Assembly: GCA_016793635.1 (NCBI GenBank)
Contig: JAEUMD010000003.1
Span: 62,001-126,000 of the forward strand
Length of the DNA stretch: 64,000 nt
Direction: 5' to 3'
Origin: Hyphomicrobiaceae bacterium
GTDB lineage: Bacteria > Pseudomonadota > Alphaproteobacteria > Rhizobiales > Hyphomicrobiaceae
A model generated the notes under the pieces. It ran no database searches, was not told where the DNA came from, and saw only the letters and a program-made list of their open reading frames with translations. Both the position numbers and the translations under genes were made by a program. Positions 36,084 through 44,234 of this stretch are shown one piece after another. The stretch's first letter is position 1. The number at the start of each line of letters is the position of its first letter.

Positions 36084-36419
36084 ACTGGTCTCTTGGTAGG
36101 TCATCACGTGCGAAAACCTGCTCGAAGTTTCCCGCAGTTGTGCACCGATTCTGCGATCTGAACTCCCGGATACATTGCAGGCGGAGCCGTAACCAACAGT
36201 TTAAGCTCTCGAAGAATTCCGCCCGAATCGAAAGGTTTGATCTCTGGCCGGATCGCTGGCAGGCGCCATAGGGAGTGTCGGTGGGACGCGCGGGCGGATC
36301 GCTGGCCCGGTAATCGCTGGCCGGGAGATCGCTGGCCGGGTGATCGCTGACCGGGTGGCTGACCACGCGGCAACTCGATCGCTCGCAAGACGACTGACCG
36401 GATAGCAGGAACGACAACG
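36084..36419. other. Divergent intergenic region between divK and the DUF3572 gene
   Basis: About 336 bases without a gene. It contains four tandem 15-base repeats (36298-36357) and a less GC-rich part near 36190-36240 that probably holds the divK promoter. No perfect TTAA-N7-TTAA CtrA site was found. Confidence 0.6.
36298..36357. repeat. Four tandem 15-base repeats
   Basis: Units ATCGCTGGCCCGGTA, ATCGCTGGCCGGGAG, ATCGCTGGCCGGGTG and ATCGCTGACCGGGTG lie head to tail. A further partial copy (ATCGCTGGCAGG) begins at 36252. They sit 63 bases upstream of the DUF3572 start, in the divergent promoter region. Confidence 0.85.
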
Positions 36420-36725
36420 ATGAAGACCCGCCTCGGGCAGCCCGACCGCGACGCCGCTGAAACTCTCGCCATCCGCGCGCTCGGCTTTCTGGCGCGCGAT
36501 GGTGACCGGCTTGGACGGTTCCTTTCGCTGACCGGTATAGGTCCGGGCGAGTTGCGCAGCCGCGCGGGCGACCCCGCCCTGCTCGGTGGGGTGCTCGAGC
36601 ACCTGCTCAGCGACGAGACCCTGCTGTTGGTGTTCGCGACCGAGGAGGCCGTGCCACCAGCCGACGTCGCGCTTGCCCATGCGGCGCTCACGGCACCCGT
36701 TGCCGGCGCGTCGCGGCGCTTCTGA
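36420..36725 (+). CDS. DUF3572 family protein
   Basis: The 101-residue helical protein reads AETLAIRALGFLARDGDRLGRFLSLTGIGPGELR and ends with LLSDETLLLVFATEEAV, the DUF3572 pattern. The family is common next to divK in alphaproteobacteria, but its function is unknown. AGGA lies 8 bases before the ATG. Its TGA overlaps an ATG (TGATG) that opens the ROK kinase frame, so the two are probably translationally coupled. Confidence 0.9.
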   Translation: MKTRLGQPDRDAAETLAIRALGFLARDGDRLGRFLSLTGIGPGELRSRAGDPALLGGVLEHLLSDETLLLVFATEEAVPPADVALAHAALTAPVAGASRRF

Positions 36726-36730
36726 TGTGC

Positions 36731-36743
36731 GGGGGGGGGGGGG
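36731..36743. repeat. Homopolymer tract of 13 G
   Basis: Thirteen consecutive G bases lie between the coupled ATG (36725) and the second in-frame ATG (36752) of the ROK kinase gene. Length change would shift the frame of the longer protein or alter spacing of a G-rich ribosome-binding site. Sequencing or assembly error in the run length is possible. Confidence 0.9.
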
Positions 36744-36751
36744 CTGTGGCC

Positions 36752-37795
36752 ATGTCCGTGATCGGGGCATCCGGCGATCCGGCTGCGGGCGGGGTGAAGG
36801 CGGTCGCCGACGTCGAAACCGTCGACAGGGAGGCCGTAGAAGCGACGCCCGACACCGCCCCGACCATCGGCATAGACCTCGGCGGAACCAAGATCGAAGG
36901 CATCGTTCTGACCGCCGACGGCCGGACACTGGTAAAGCGGCGCATCCCCTCGCCCCGCGAGGACTATCGCGCCACGATCGAAGCTATCGCCGGGCTCGTC
37001 GGCTGGCTCAAGGCGGAAGCTGCGAGCCAGCTGCCCGGCCCGGCGCGCGTCGGCATCGCCATTCCGGGCTCCCTCGCCCCCGCGACGGGGCGGGTTCAGA
37101 ACGCCAACTCGACCTGGCTCAACGGCCAGCCGCTGCAATCCGATCTTACGGCCCGGCTCGGCACGCCGCCCCGCCTCGCCAATGACGCCAACTGCTTCGC
37201 ACTGTCCGAAGCGGAGGACGGAGCGGCCGCTGGGGCACGTTCGGTGTTCGGCGTCATCCTCGGTACGGGCTGCGGAGGGGGAATCGTGCTCGGCGGCCGG
37301 TTGATCGACGGACCGCGTGGGATCGGCGGCGAATGGGGGCACAACCCGCTGCCGTGGCCGCGCGACGGCGAAACGCCGGGGCCGCTCTGCTGGTGCGGCA
37401 ACAGCGGCTGCCTCGAAACCTGGATCTCGGGACCGGCCCTTGCAGCGGATCACCGGCGCGTCACCGGGGCAGATATCTCGGTAGAGGACATCGTTGCGAG
37501 CGCTAGGCGGAAGAGCGATGCCCCCGACGTGCGCGCGGCCCGCTCGACGCTCTCCCGGCATGCCTCGCGGCTCGCCCGCGGGCTCGCCAGCATCGTCAAC
37601 GTCATTGATCCCGAAGCGATCGTGCTCGGCGGCGGGCTATCCAACCTCCCCCACCTCTATGCCGAGGTGCCGGAGCTCGCCCGGCCCTTCATTTTCGCCG
37701 CCGACCGGCGCATCGACCTGCGGCCACCCCGGTTCGGCGACGCGAGTGGCGCGCGGGGGGCGGCGCGGCTGTGGCGCACGCATCGAGAGCGGTGA
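36752..37795 (+). CDS. ROK-family sugar kinase
   Basis: The 347-residue protein has an ATP-binding TIGIDLGGTKIEGIVL motif, the catalytic region (ANDANCFALSEA, GTGCGGGIV), GEWGHNPLPW, and the zinc-binding CWCGNSGCLETWISGPAL. These identify a ROK-family fructokinase/N-acetylhexosamine kinase type enzyme. The exact sugar is not determined. ATG 36752 is preferred because it lies downstream of the 13-G run; initiation at ATG 36725 would add 9 residues. Confidence 0.9.
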   Translation: MSVIGASGDPAAGGVKAVADVETVDREAVEATPDTAPTIGIDLGGTKIEGIVLTADGRTLVKRRIPSPREDYRATIEAIAGLVGWLKAEAASQLPGPARVGIAIPGSLAPATGRVQNANSTWLNGQPLQSDLTARLGTPPRLANDANCFALSEAEDGAAAGARSVFGVILGTGCGGGIVLGGRLIDGPRGIGGEWGHNPLPWPRDGETPGPLCWCGNSGCLETWISGPALAADHRRVTGADISVEDIVASARRKSDAPDVRAARSTLSRHASRLARGLASIVNVIDPEAIVLGGGLSNLPHLYAEVPELARPFIFAADRRIDLRPPRFGDASGARGAARLWRTHRER

Positions 37796-37829
37796 CGGCC
37801 GGCGGGAGGAAGGACAGCAGCTCGGCGGA

Positions 37830-38051
37830 TCAGTCGACCGCGAGAATGGCCTCGCTTACCTTGATGACGGCGGCGACTTCCGAACCCGTCTGGAGCTTCA
37901 GCTCGTCGACCGCATCCACCGTCACCGTCGAGGTGATCACATTTCCACCGCCGACATCGACCTTGACCTGGGCGGCGACCGCGCCCTTCTTGATCTCGGC
38001 GACCTTGCCCTTGAGCGCACTGCGCGCGCTGAACTTCGTGCTGCTCTCCAC
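37830..38051 (-). CDS. Molbindin-type molybdate-binding (TOBE/Mop) protein
   Basis: The 73-residue protein reads KFSARSALKGKVAEIKKGAV, KVDVGGGNVITSTVT and GSEVAAVIKVSEAILAVD, the Mop/TOBE molybdate-binding fold as a single domain. Molbindins store molybdate or tungstate as hexamers. No ATG precedes the domain; GTG at 38051 is the likely start and lacks a clear Shine-Dalgarno. It lies 56 bases after eipB on the same strand, and its leader contains a 16-base duplication. Confidence 0.85.
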   Translation of the reverse strand: MESSTKFSARSALKGKVAEIKKGAVAAQVKVDVGGGNVITSTVTVDAVDELKLQTGSEVAAVIKVSEAILAVD

Positions 38052-38063
38052 TTTCGATCTGAT

Positions 38064-38095
38064 CTTTGAAGCCCCGGCTCTTTGAAGCCCCGGCG
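38064..38095. repeat. Two tandem copies of a 16-base repeat
   Basis: CTTTGAAGCCCCGGCT (38064-38079) is followed by CTTTGAAGCCCCGGCG (38080-38095). The repeat occupies the leader between eipB and the molbindin start, and looks like a recent small duplication. Confidence 0.85.
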
Positions 38096-38107
38096 AGGAC
38101 GGCGGGC

Positions 38108-39010
38108 TCAGGGTCTCTTGACAGCGCCGGCCCCAGCGCCCTCGCGGCAATCGCTCGCCGGAAAGTACGTGACATCGGCAAGCTCGCCTCTGACAGCGAA
38201 TTCACCGTAGTCGATGACGAGACCGCTCGATACGCCATTTTCGAACAGCCGGAATGACAGCTCGTAAGCGGGCACCGCATCCTTGCCCGCCTGTTGCGGC
38301 TCGAAATAACCGACCGAAACGGGCCACGAGGCGACGCCGGCAAGCTTGGCACGATCCACAACCCGCGCCGGGAGAACCGCGCCAGCGGCGGTCGAGCCAC
38401 GGCCAATGACGGCGCTTGTCATGTAGACTTTCTCGCCCTTCTCCGAACCGTCGTAGAGATCGGCAACGAAGTGGTGGCGGCCGGCCCGCGCCTCCGACAC
38501 CAATTCCTCGGAGTGGCGCATCGGAAACATCGGGCGGCCTTCGAGCCGCAGCTTGCGCGCCTCCGGTGCCGTCAGCTCCACATCGATAGCCGACGCACCG
38601 TGCGCCGGGCGCGCGTCGCCGCTCGTCTGCTCGACCAGCTCCTGGTCACGGAATTGCGCGGAGTTGAAGCGCAGGCGCTTGTCCGCGACATCCTCGAAGC
38701 TCGAGGTGCGCAGGTCGTTCAGCTGCTGGCTGCCGTCCTGCGAGGTCATGCGGGTGACGAAGCGCATGTTCTGGGTGTAGCCCTCACACCTGCTCCCCTG
38801 CAGCTCATAGACCATGCGGCCCTCGACTTCCGTCACGCCGGAGCCAGTCGCGGCCCGCGCAAGCGTGATGTCGTAGATGGCGCGATGCGGCGCGAACTGG
38901 ACCGCATGCTGGGGGGCGCCGGCAAGCGCGGCGGGGGCAAGGAACGCAAAAGCCGTCACGGCGGCGGAAGCCCGGGTGACCGCCCGGCCGTGGCGCACGG
39001 GTTCAGTCAT
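38108..39010 (-). CDS. eipB: EipB-like periplasmic envelope-integrity protein (DUF1849)
   Basis: The 300-residue protein has a signal peptide (hydrophobic 15-30, AAALAG). The DUF1849 beta-spiral core includes HRAIYDITLARA, GRMVYELQGSRCEGYTQ and VTYFPASDC. The two cysteines (GSRCEG and ASDCRE) sit where Brucella EipB has its conserved disulfide. EipB supports cell-envelope integrity in Brucella. An AGGAG element precedes the ATG at 39010. It was assigned from the motif and cysteine layout. Confidence 0.88.
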   Translation of the reverse strand: MTEPVRHGRAVTRASAAVTAFAFLAPAALAGAPQHAVQFAPHRAIYDITLARAATGSGVTEVEGRMVYELQGSRCEGYTQNMRFVTRMTSQDGSQQLNDLRTSSFEDVADKRLRFNSAQFRDQELVEQTSGDARPAHGASAIDVELTAPEARKLRLEGRPMFPMRHSEELVSEARAGRHHFVADLYDGSEKGEKVYMTSAVIGRGSTAAGAVLPARVVDRAKLAGVASWPVSVGYFEPQQAGKDAVPAYELSFRLFENGVSSGLVIDYGEFAVRGELADVTYFPASDCREGAGAGAVKRP

Positions 39011-39177
39011 GACGTCTCCTGTTCGTTTCGGTTTTTCTGCAAGGTAAGGATCGCGGACGGGATTTGAAGGCCCTGCGGCACCGGGGAACGAGGTCCGGCG
39101 CTGCGGTCCTCAGGTGGACCGCCGACCGAGGCGAGATTAAGAAGGTGGGCCGACAGACGTCCGAAGGAGAGAACACC

Positions 39178-39645
39178 ATGAGCACGACCATCGAGCAGCG
39201 ACTTGCCGCCCTTGGCCTGACGCTGCCTGACGCGCCCGCGCCGGTCGCCAATTACGTCCCCTACCACATCGCTGGCGAGCTTCTCTACATTTCGGGTCAA
39301 ATCTCGAAGGCAGGCGACGGCACGATCGTGACCGGGCGTCTCGGCGACGGCCTCTCGATCGAGCAGGGACAACTTGCCGCACGCCACTGCGCACTCAACA
39401 TCCTAGCCCAGGCGCGGGCCGCACTCGGCAGCCTCGAGCGCATCGCCCAGGTGCTGCGTTTGAACGGGTTCGTCGCCTCGACGCCCGACAGCGGAGACCA
39501 GCCGAAAGTCATCAACGGTGCTTCCGACCTGATGGTCGAGGTGCTGGGAGACGCCGGCCGACACACCCGCGTGGCCGTCGGCGTCGCCTCGCTGCCCGCC
39601 GGCTGCGCGGTCGAAATCGACGCGATCATCCGCATCAAGCTTTGA
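39178..39645 (+). CDS. RidA family protein (YjgF/YER057c/UK114)
   Basis: The 155-residue protein has the RidA trimer fold: an N-terminal extension, YVPYHIAGELLYISGQIS, ARHCALNILAQARAALG, and a late KVINGASDLMVEVLGDAGRHTRVAVGV. The position of the catalytic-type arginine in the C-terminal strand (HTRVAVG) matches imine/enamine deaminases. Several subfamilies differ in substrate. GAAGGAGAG lies before the ATG. It opens a run of RidA, glycerophosphodiesterase, FemAB-like and HIT genes. Confidence 0.92.
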   Translation: MSTTIEQRLAALGLTLPDAPAPVANYVPYHIAGELLYISGQISKAGDGTIVTGRLGDGLSIEQGQLAARHCALNILAQARAALGSLERIAQVLRLNGFVASTPDSGDQPKVINGASDLMVEVLGDAGRHTRVAVGVASLPAGCAVEIDAIIRIKL

Positions 39646-39673
39646 GCCGCCACGACACGAGGTGCGGTAAACC

Positions 39674-40447
39674 ATGATGGAGCGCAGCCAGTTCTGCCGG
39701 CCCATCGCCCATCGCGGGTTGCATGGCGCACCGGGCGGAGGCGCGGTCGAGAACACGTTACCCGCGTTTTCCGCCGCCATCTCGCGCGGCTATGGGCTGG
39801 AGTGCGACCTGCGGCCGGGCAAGGGCGGGCTGCCGCTCGTCTTCCACGACGAAACGCTCGATCGCCTCGTCGCCGGCTCCGGGCCGGTCGCGCAACTCGG
39901 CCCGGATAATCTCTCCCACCTCGCCTACAAGGGAGATCCCGCCGCGCGCATACCGACATTCGCAGCCCTCTGCGATCTCGTCAGCGGTCGCGTCCCGATG
40001 CTGGTCGAAATCAAGAGCGAGTGGGGGCCAATCGACCGCGCTTTTCTTGCCGAGGTGGCGCGCATCGCCGGCGCCTACGCCGGTCCGCTGGCCCTGATGT
40101 CGTTCGATCCCGCCGTCATGACCGCAATCCGCGCGCTGGCGCCGGACGTTCCCCGCGGCATCGTATCCGGCGACTACATGCGCACGGCCGACGATGCCGA
40201 AGACCATTGGTGGGAGGATCGGCTCGACCGCAACCGCGCCGAGCGCCTGACCAACCTCCTTGAATCCGGCCCAGCCTCCCCCGACTTCTATGCCTACGAC
40301 GTGAGGGCGCTTCCGACCCCCGTGACGCGCTACGTCCGCGAGGTCCAGGGATTGGCGATGTTTACCTGGACCGTGCGCACAGCCGAGGATCGCGCAACCG
40401 CGGACCAGCATGCCGACGCGCCGATCTTCGAGGGCTTTCTTGCCTAA
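39674..40447 (+). CDS. Glycerophosphodiester phosphodiesterase
   Basis: The 257-residue TIM-barrel protein has PIAHRGLHGAPGGGAVENT with the catalytic HR, ECDLRPGKGGLPLVFHDETLDR with ExD and HD, and LVEIKSEWG. These are the GDPD active-site residues (UgpQ-like). It has no signal peptide, so it acts in the cytosol on glycerophosphodiesters such as glycerophosphocholine. It begins 28 bases after RidA. Confidence 0.94.
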   Translation: MMERSQFCRPIAHRGLHGAPGGGAVENTLPAFSAAISRGYGLECDLRPGKGGLPLVFHDETLDRLVAGSGPVAQLGPDNLSHLAYKGDPAARIPTFAALCDLVSGRVPMLVEIKSEWGPIDRAFLAEVARIAGAYAGPLALMSFDPAVMTAIRALAPDVPRGIVSGDYMRTADDAEDHWWEDRLDRNRAERLTNLLESGPASPDFYAYDVRALPTPVTRYVREVQGLAMFTWTVRTAEDRATADQHADAPIFEGFLA

Positions 40448-40519
40448 ATCCGTGACGGCCAGGGACGAGCGACGCATGCTGCGAGATCGAGCGCGAAATG
40501 CCGGCATCGGAGGACACGC

Positions 40520-41734
40520 GTGAGTGGAGCCGGTGATGCGCCGGAACGGCAAACGGAGGACGCGGCGAGCGTCACCGTGACTGGACGCATCGCCGACATC
40601 ACCGCGGCCGACTGGGACCGCCTCGCCAATCCCGATCCCGCGCGTTTCAATCCGTTCGTCACCCACGCGTTTCTAAGCGCGCTGGAGGACGCAGGCTGCG
40701 TCGGTGACGGCACCGGCTGGCATCCGCGTCATCTCGTGCTCGCCGAGGGCCACCACATCACCGGCGTGATGCCCACCTATTTCAAGACGCACAGCCAGGG
40801 CGAGTACGTGTTCGATCACGCCTGGGCCGACGCCATACACCGGGCCGGCGGGCGCTATTACCCGAAGCTGCAATGTGCCGTACCGTTCACGCCCGTGCCG
40901 GGGCCTCGCCTCATGGTCGCGCCCGGCGATGGCGAGGAAGAGAAACGCACCTGGCTCACAGCCGCCGCCCTTGAGGTGGCGACGCGGGCCGGCGCGTCCT
41001 CACTTCACGCCACCTTCCTCGACGAGGCGACGTGGCGCTGGCTCGGCCAACACGGCTTTCTGCTTCGCACGGGCCAGCAGTTCCACTTTGCCAACCCCGG
41101 CTATGCCACTTTCGACGACTTCCTCTCATCACTCGCCTCGCGCAAGCGCAAGATGTTGAGACGCGAACGCGCCGAGGCGCTGAGCGCCGGGCTCACGATC
41201 CGCCACGCGACCGGCCGCGACATCACGGAAACCGACTGGGACGCCTTTTTCGCCTTTTACATGGATACCGGTGACCGCAAATGGGGGCGTCCGTATCTCA
41301 ACCGGCGCTTCTTCTCACTACTCGGCGAACGGATGGCGGAAAGGTGCCTACTCATACTCGCCGAACGAAACGGCCGGCCGATCGCGGGTGCACTCAACCT
41401 GATCGGCGGTGATTGCCTCTATGGGCGCTACTGGGGCGCCGTCGAGCACCACCCGTTCCTTCACTTCGAGCTCTGTTACTATCAGGCCATCGAGTTCGCC
41501 ATTGCGCACGGCCTGCCGCGCGTCGAGGCGGGCGCGCAAGGCGAGCACAAGCTCGTGCGTGGCTACGAGCCGGTGACCACGTACTCGGCCCACAAGCTGT
41601 TCGATCCCGCGCTCGAGAAGGCGGTGGCGCGGTACCTGGACCACGAACGCGAGATGATCGCCGAGGTGAACGCGGAATTGATGGGACAGACGCCGTTCCG
41701 TAAGGATCTCAAGGCACCGCCGGACGAGACGTGA
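40520..41734 (+). CDS. FemAB-like / GNAT-type acyltransferase (DUF482)
   Basis: The 404-residue protein has the DUF482 (peptidogalycan biosynthesis/FemAB) pattern: NPFVTHAFLSALEDAGC, HPRHLVLAEGHHITGVMP, the double GNAT-like fold, and the late PRVEAGAQGEHKLVRGYEP motif. GTG start with GGAGG seven bases upstream. Its acceptor is unknown; a peptidoglycan- or lipid-related aminoacyl transfer is inferred from the family name only. It is third in the RidA-GDPD-FemAB-HIT run. Confidence 0.88.
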   Translation: MSGAGDAPERQTEDAASVTVTGRIADITAADWDRLANPDPARFNPFVTHAFLSALEDAGCVGDGTGWHPRHLVLAEGHHITGVMPTYFKTHSQGEYVFDHAWADAIHRAGGRYYPKLQCAVPFTPVPGPRLMVAPGDGEEEKRTWLTAAALEVATRAGASSLHATFLDEATWRWLGQHGFLLRTGQQFHFANPGYATFDDFLSSLASRKRKMLRRERAEALSAGLTIRHATGRDITETDWDAFFAFYMDTGDRKWGRPYLNRRFFSLLGERMAERCLLILAERNGRPIAGALNLIGGDCLYGRYWGAVEHHPFLHFELCYYQAIEFAIAHGLPRVEAGAQGEHKLVRGYEPVTTYSAHKLFDPALEKAVARYLDHEREMIAEVNAELMGQTPFRKDLKAPPDET

Positions 41735-41925
41735 GCCGACCACTTCAATTCGGCGCGGCTTGCCTCTAGGGTGCGATCGGTTGCGATGAACGCGCTGTGC
41801 GCCCTCATGCCAAGCGAGAATTCAACGCCAAGCTCGCCGCATGATTATCATCACGCCGTCATTGGAAGTGCGCGCCGCCCTTCCAGAAAAAGCTGCCCGA
41901 CCGACAAGCCTCCGAGGACCCGGCC

Positions 41926-42357
41926 ATGAACGCGACGCCCGCCTACGATCCCGACAACATCTTCGCCAAGATCCTGCGCGGCGAGATCCCATGTCACAAG
42001 GTCTACGAGGATGACGACTTCATCGCATTCATGGACGTGATGCCGCAGACGCCGGGACATACGCTGGTGCTGCCAAAGGCTCCTTGCCGCAATCTGCTCG
42101 ATGCGCCACCGCAGGTGCTCTCGCGAATCCTGCCGCTCGTGCAGAGGCTGGCGCAGGCCGTGAAGACGGCGATGGGGGCCGAGGGCATCACCATCAGCCA
42201 GTTCAACGAGCACGCGGGCGGCCAGACGGTGTTCCATCTGCACATCCACATCATCCCGCGTCACGAGGACCAGCCGATGAAGCACCACGCGCGTGGATTT
42301 GCGCCGAAGGAGGAGCTTGAGGCCAACGCTGCGAAGATCCGAGCGGCGATCGGCTGA
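41926..42357 (+). CDS. HIT (histidine triad) family protein
   Basis: The 143-residue protein has the Hint-type N-terminus NIFAKILRGEIPCHKVYEDD, PQTPGHTLVLPK, and the catalytic histidine triad HLHIHIIPRH. HIT enzymes hydrolyse nucleoside phosphoramidates or acyl-AMP. It is the last of the four-gene plus-strand run. The start is the ATG at 41926, 9 residues before the HIT domain. Confidence 0.95.
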   Translation: MNATPAYDPDNIFAKILRGEIPCHKVYEDDDFIAFMDVMPQTPGHTLVLPKAPCRNLLDAPPQVLSRILPLVQRLAQAVKTAMGAEGITISQFNEHAGGQTVFHLHIHIIPRHEDQPMKHHARGFAPKEELEANAAKIRAAIG

Positions 42358-42424
42358 CGCGTGATAAGGCGCCGGCCACGGTGCTGCCGTCTGTTTCGCA
42401 TTCAAGTTGTCGCCGCCTGCGTCA

Positions 42425-42907
42425 TCACGATTTCCGCCGGGCCGGGTCCATCTGCTCGGGTGCCAGCTTAGGCTCGATCAGGTGTGCCGCGTCGTCCGCA
42501 TCGACGGCGACACCGCGGCCATCGATCAGCGGCAGCTCGCCATCGTTCCAACCCTTTATGCCGAGCTTCATCGAGGAGACCTTCTCGTAGCCGATGAGGC
42601 GCATGACATAAGCGGCGAGCGCGCTGCGGTTGCCCGAGCGGCAGACGACCACGACGGGGCGCTGGCGCGCCGCGACCAGATCGGGCTCGGTTTCGGCATA
42701 GTCGTACTCACACGCCGCCTCGAGGATGCCACGCGGCACGTTGATCGAGCCCTTGATGTGGGCGGCATCGAACTCGCTCCGCTCGCGCACGTCCAGGATC
42801 AGCACCTCGGGCGTCTCGCGCATCATCCGTTCGACATCCCAAGGCATGATCTCGGCCACCTCGGCCGCCGCCCTGGCGGAAAGTGACCTGTACGTCTCGC
42901 GGGACAT
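42425..42907 (-). CDS. Rhodanese-like sulfurtransferase (cytosolic)
   Basis: The 160-residue protein has a single rhodanese domain with LILDVRERSEFDAAHIKGS and active-site loop CRSGNRSALA, nucleophile C89. Unlike the other rhodanese at 13.4 kb it has no membrane anchor. The protein probably carries sulfane sulfur. It is divergent from the NmrA-like gene, with a palindromic repeat in the spacer. Confidence 0.92.
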   Translation of the reverse strand: MSRETYRSLSARAAAEVAEIMPWDVERMMRETPEVLILDVRERSEFDAAHIKGSINVPRGILEAACEYDYAETEPDLVAARQRPVVVVCRSGNRSALAAYVMRLIGYEKVSSMKLGIKGWNDGELPLIDGRGVAVDADDAAHLIEPKLAPEQMDPARRKS

Positions 42908-43226
42908 GCGTTTCGTTCTCCCTGGTCCAGAACATCATCCGATCAGGGGTACCTCTTACGGTTCCGTCTGATCGGATAGCGCTTTAGCGTTTCTCTGGCC
43001 AAGGAGCCGCCCTGCTCCCATATGGTCAAGAGCGCGAACGCCGCAGGCGGGACGAATAGAATTCCGCTCAACCCTCGCCATCACTTCAGCCGGCGCAAGC
43101 AGGCTCTGCCGCCGAGGGCCACCGACGCGAGGGGCGAACCGTCAAACTTCTCAGCTCGCGCGAGCGGGCTCAGCGGCCAAGGGCCGCCGGCGTAAGCGCC
43201 GTGAACCAAAAGAAAGGATTTCCGCC
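42908..43226. other. Divergent intergenic region carrying a palindromic repeat
   Basis: 319 bases hold no gene. The only recognisable item is the palindromic element at 42937-42977, a member of the same dispersed family seen near 13.2 kb. The rest shows nothing. Confidence 0.6.
42937..42977. repeat. Palindromic intergenic repeat (third copy of the dispersed family)
   Basis: Perfect arms ATCCGATCAG (42937-42946) and CTGATCGGAT (42968-42977) flank GGGTACCTCTTACGGTTCCGT, nearly identical to the core at 13281-13301. The left flank (AACATCATCC) resembles element A at 13187, and AGCGCTTTAGCG follows on the right, matching the ends of element B. Confidence 0.85.
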
Positions 43227-43871
43227 ATGGCCCGCGTTCTCGTAATCGGCGCAAGCCAAGGCGTCGGCCGCGAAGCTGTAAAAGCGCTGCTCGCCGACGG
43301 GCATCACGTCACCGCGTTTTCTCGCAACGCCTCTCGGCTCGCGATCAATCACCCTCAACTCGAGAAGCGTGATGGCGATGCGCTCGACGCCACCACCGTC
43401 ACCGCCGCGCTGCACGGCCAGGACGTGGTGATCCAATCGCTCGGTGTCAGCGTCGGCCTCGACGCCATGCTGAAGGGCACGACACTGTTCTCCCGCGCCA
43501 CGCGCATTCTCGTCGACGCGATGATGGCCAACGGACCGCGCCGGCTCGTCGCGGTCACAGGTATCGGCGCGGGCGAAACACGCGGACAACTGGGCTTCGT
43601 CTACGACGCCCTCATGTTTCCGCTGGTTCTCAAGCGTGTCTATGACGACAAGGACGTGCAGGAACAGATCATCAAGCGCTCGAGCCTCGACTGGACCATC
43701 GCGCGCCCCGGCATTCTCACCGACCGCGTCGCCACCGGCAGCTATCGCGCACTGACCAAGCCCGAGGAGTGGCGCGCCGCCCCCATCGCGCGTGCCGACG
43801 TCGCGCGCTTTCTCGCCGACGAGGTGCGCGAAGGGCGCTTCATCGGCAGGGCACCGGTCGTCATTTCGTGA
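43227..43871 (+). CDS. NAD(P)-binding NmrA-like / atypical SDR protein
   Basis: The 214-residue protein has a Rossmann nucleotide-binding start (RVLVIGASQGVGREAVKAL), FSRNASRL, a DVVIQSLGVSVG loop, and LDWTIARPGILTDR. It lacks the YxxxK catalytic pair of classical SDRs, as usual in NmrA-like atypical SDRs that act as sensors, reductases or isomerases. The product is unassigned. Confidence 0.9.
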   Translation: MARVLVIGASQGVGREAVKALLADGHHVTAFSRNASRLAINHPQLEKRDGDALDATTVTAALHGQDVVIQSLGVSVGLDAMLKGTTLFSRATRILVDAMMANGPRRLVAVTGIGAGETRGQLGFVYDALMFPLVLKRVYDDKDVQEQIIKRSSLDWTIARPGILTDRVATGSYRALTKPEEWRAAPIARADVARFLADEVREGRFIGRAPVVIS

Positions 43872-43889
43872 CGGCCGCTCGGCGGTCGC

Positions 43890-44234
43890 TCAACCGAACA
43901 GCAGACGCCCTGCGACCAGCACCAGCGCGCCTGTTCCGACGCCCGCCCCCAGGTGTCGCCCCGTAAAGAGAAAAACCGCGATGCCGGCCGCCATGGCGCT
44001 GAGACGGACGCCGCTGCTCACCGCGGCCAGCGCGCCCGCAGGAAACAGAGTGAGACGCACTACGAGGCCGGCGACGAGGGCCGATGCCACGCCGCGCACC
44101 CACTGGAACCACGGGCTCTGAATGTCGATGCGGCTGCCGACGGCCAACCCGAGCCAACGCCATGGCTCGTGCATAAAAAGCGAGATGGCAAGCATGAGAA
44201 GAAGCGTCGTCGCGCCTGTGCCGAGCTCGTTCAT
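43890..44234 (-). CDS. azlD: AzlD-family branched-chain amino acid transport subunit
   Basis: The 114-residue protein has about four membrane helices (TTLLLMLAISLFMHEPW, VRGVASALVAGLVVRL, then two more), the size and pattern of AzlD. It partners the large AzlC subunit to export branched-chain amino acids or analogues. Its ATG overlaps the azlC stop by 4 bases, so the pair is translationally coupled. Confidence 0.85.
   Translation of the reverse strand: MNELGTGATTLLLMLAISLFMHEPWRWLGLAVGSRIDIQSPWFQWVRGVASALVAGLVVRLTLFPAGALAAVSSGVRLSAMAAGIAVFLFTGRHLGAGVGTGALVLVAGRLLFG

Noticed and set aside
36189-36204. GTAA-N8-TTAA upstream of divK as a possible CtrA site
   Set aside because: The spacing is 8 rather than 7 and the first half-site is GTAA, so it does not match TTAA-N7-TTAA well enough.
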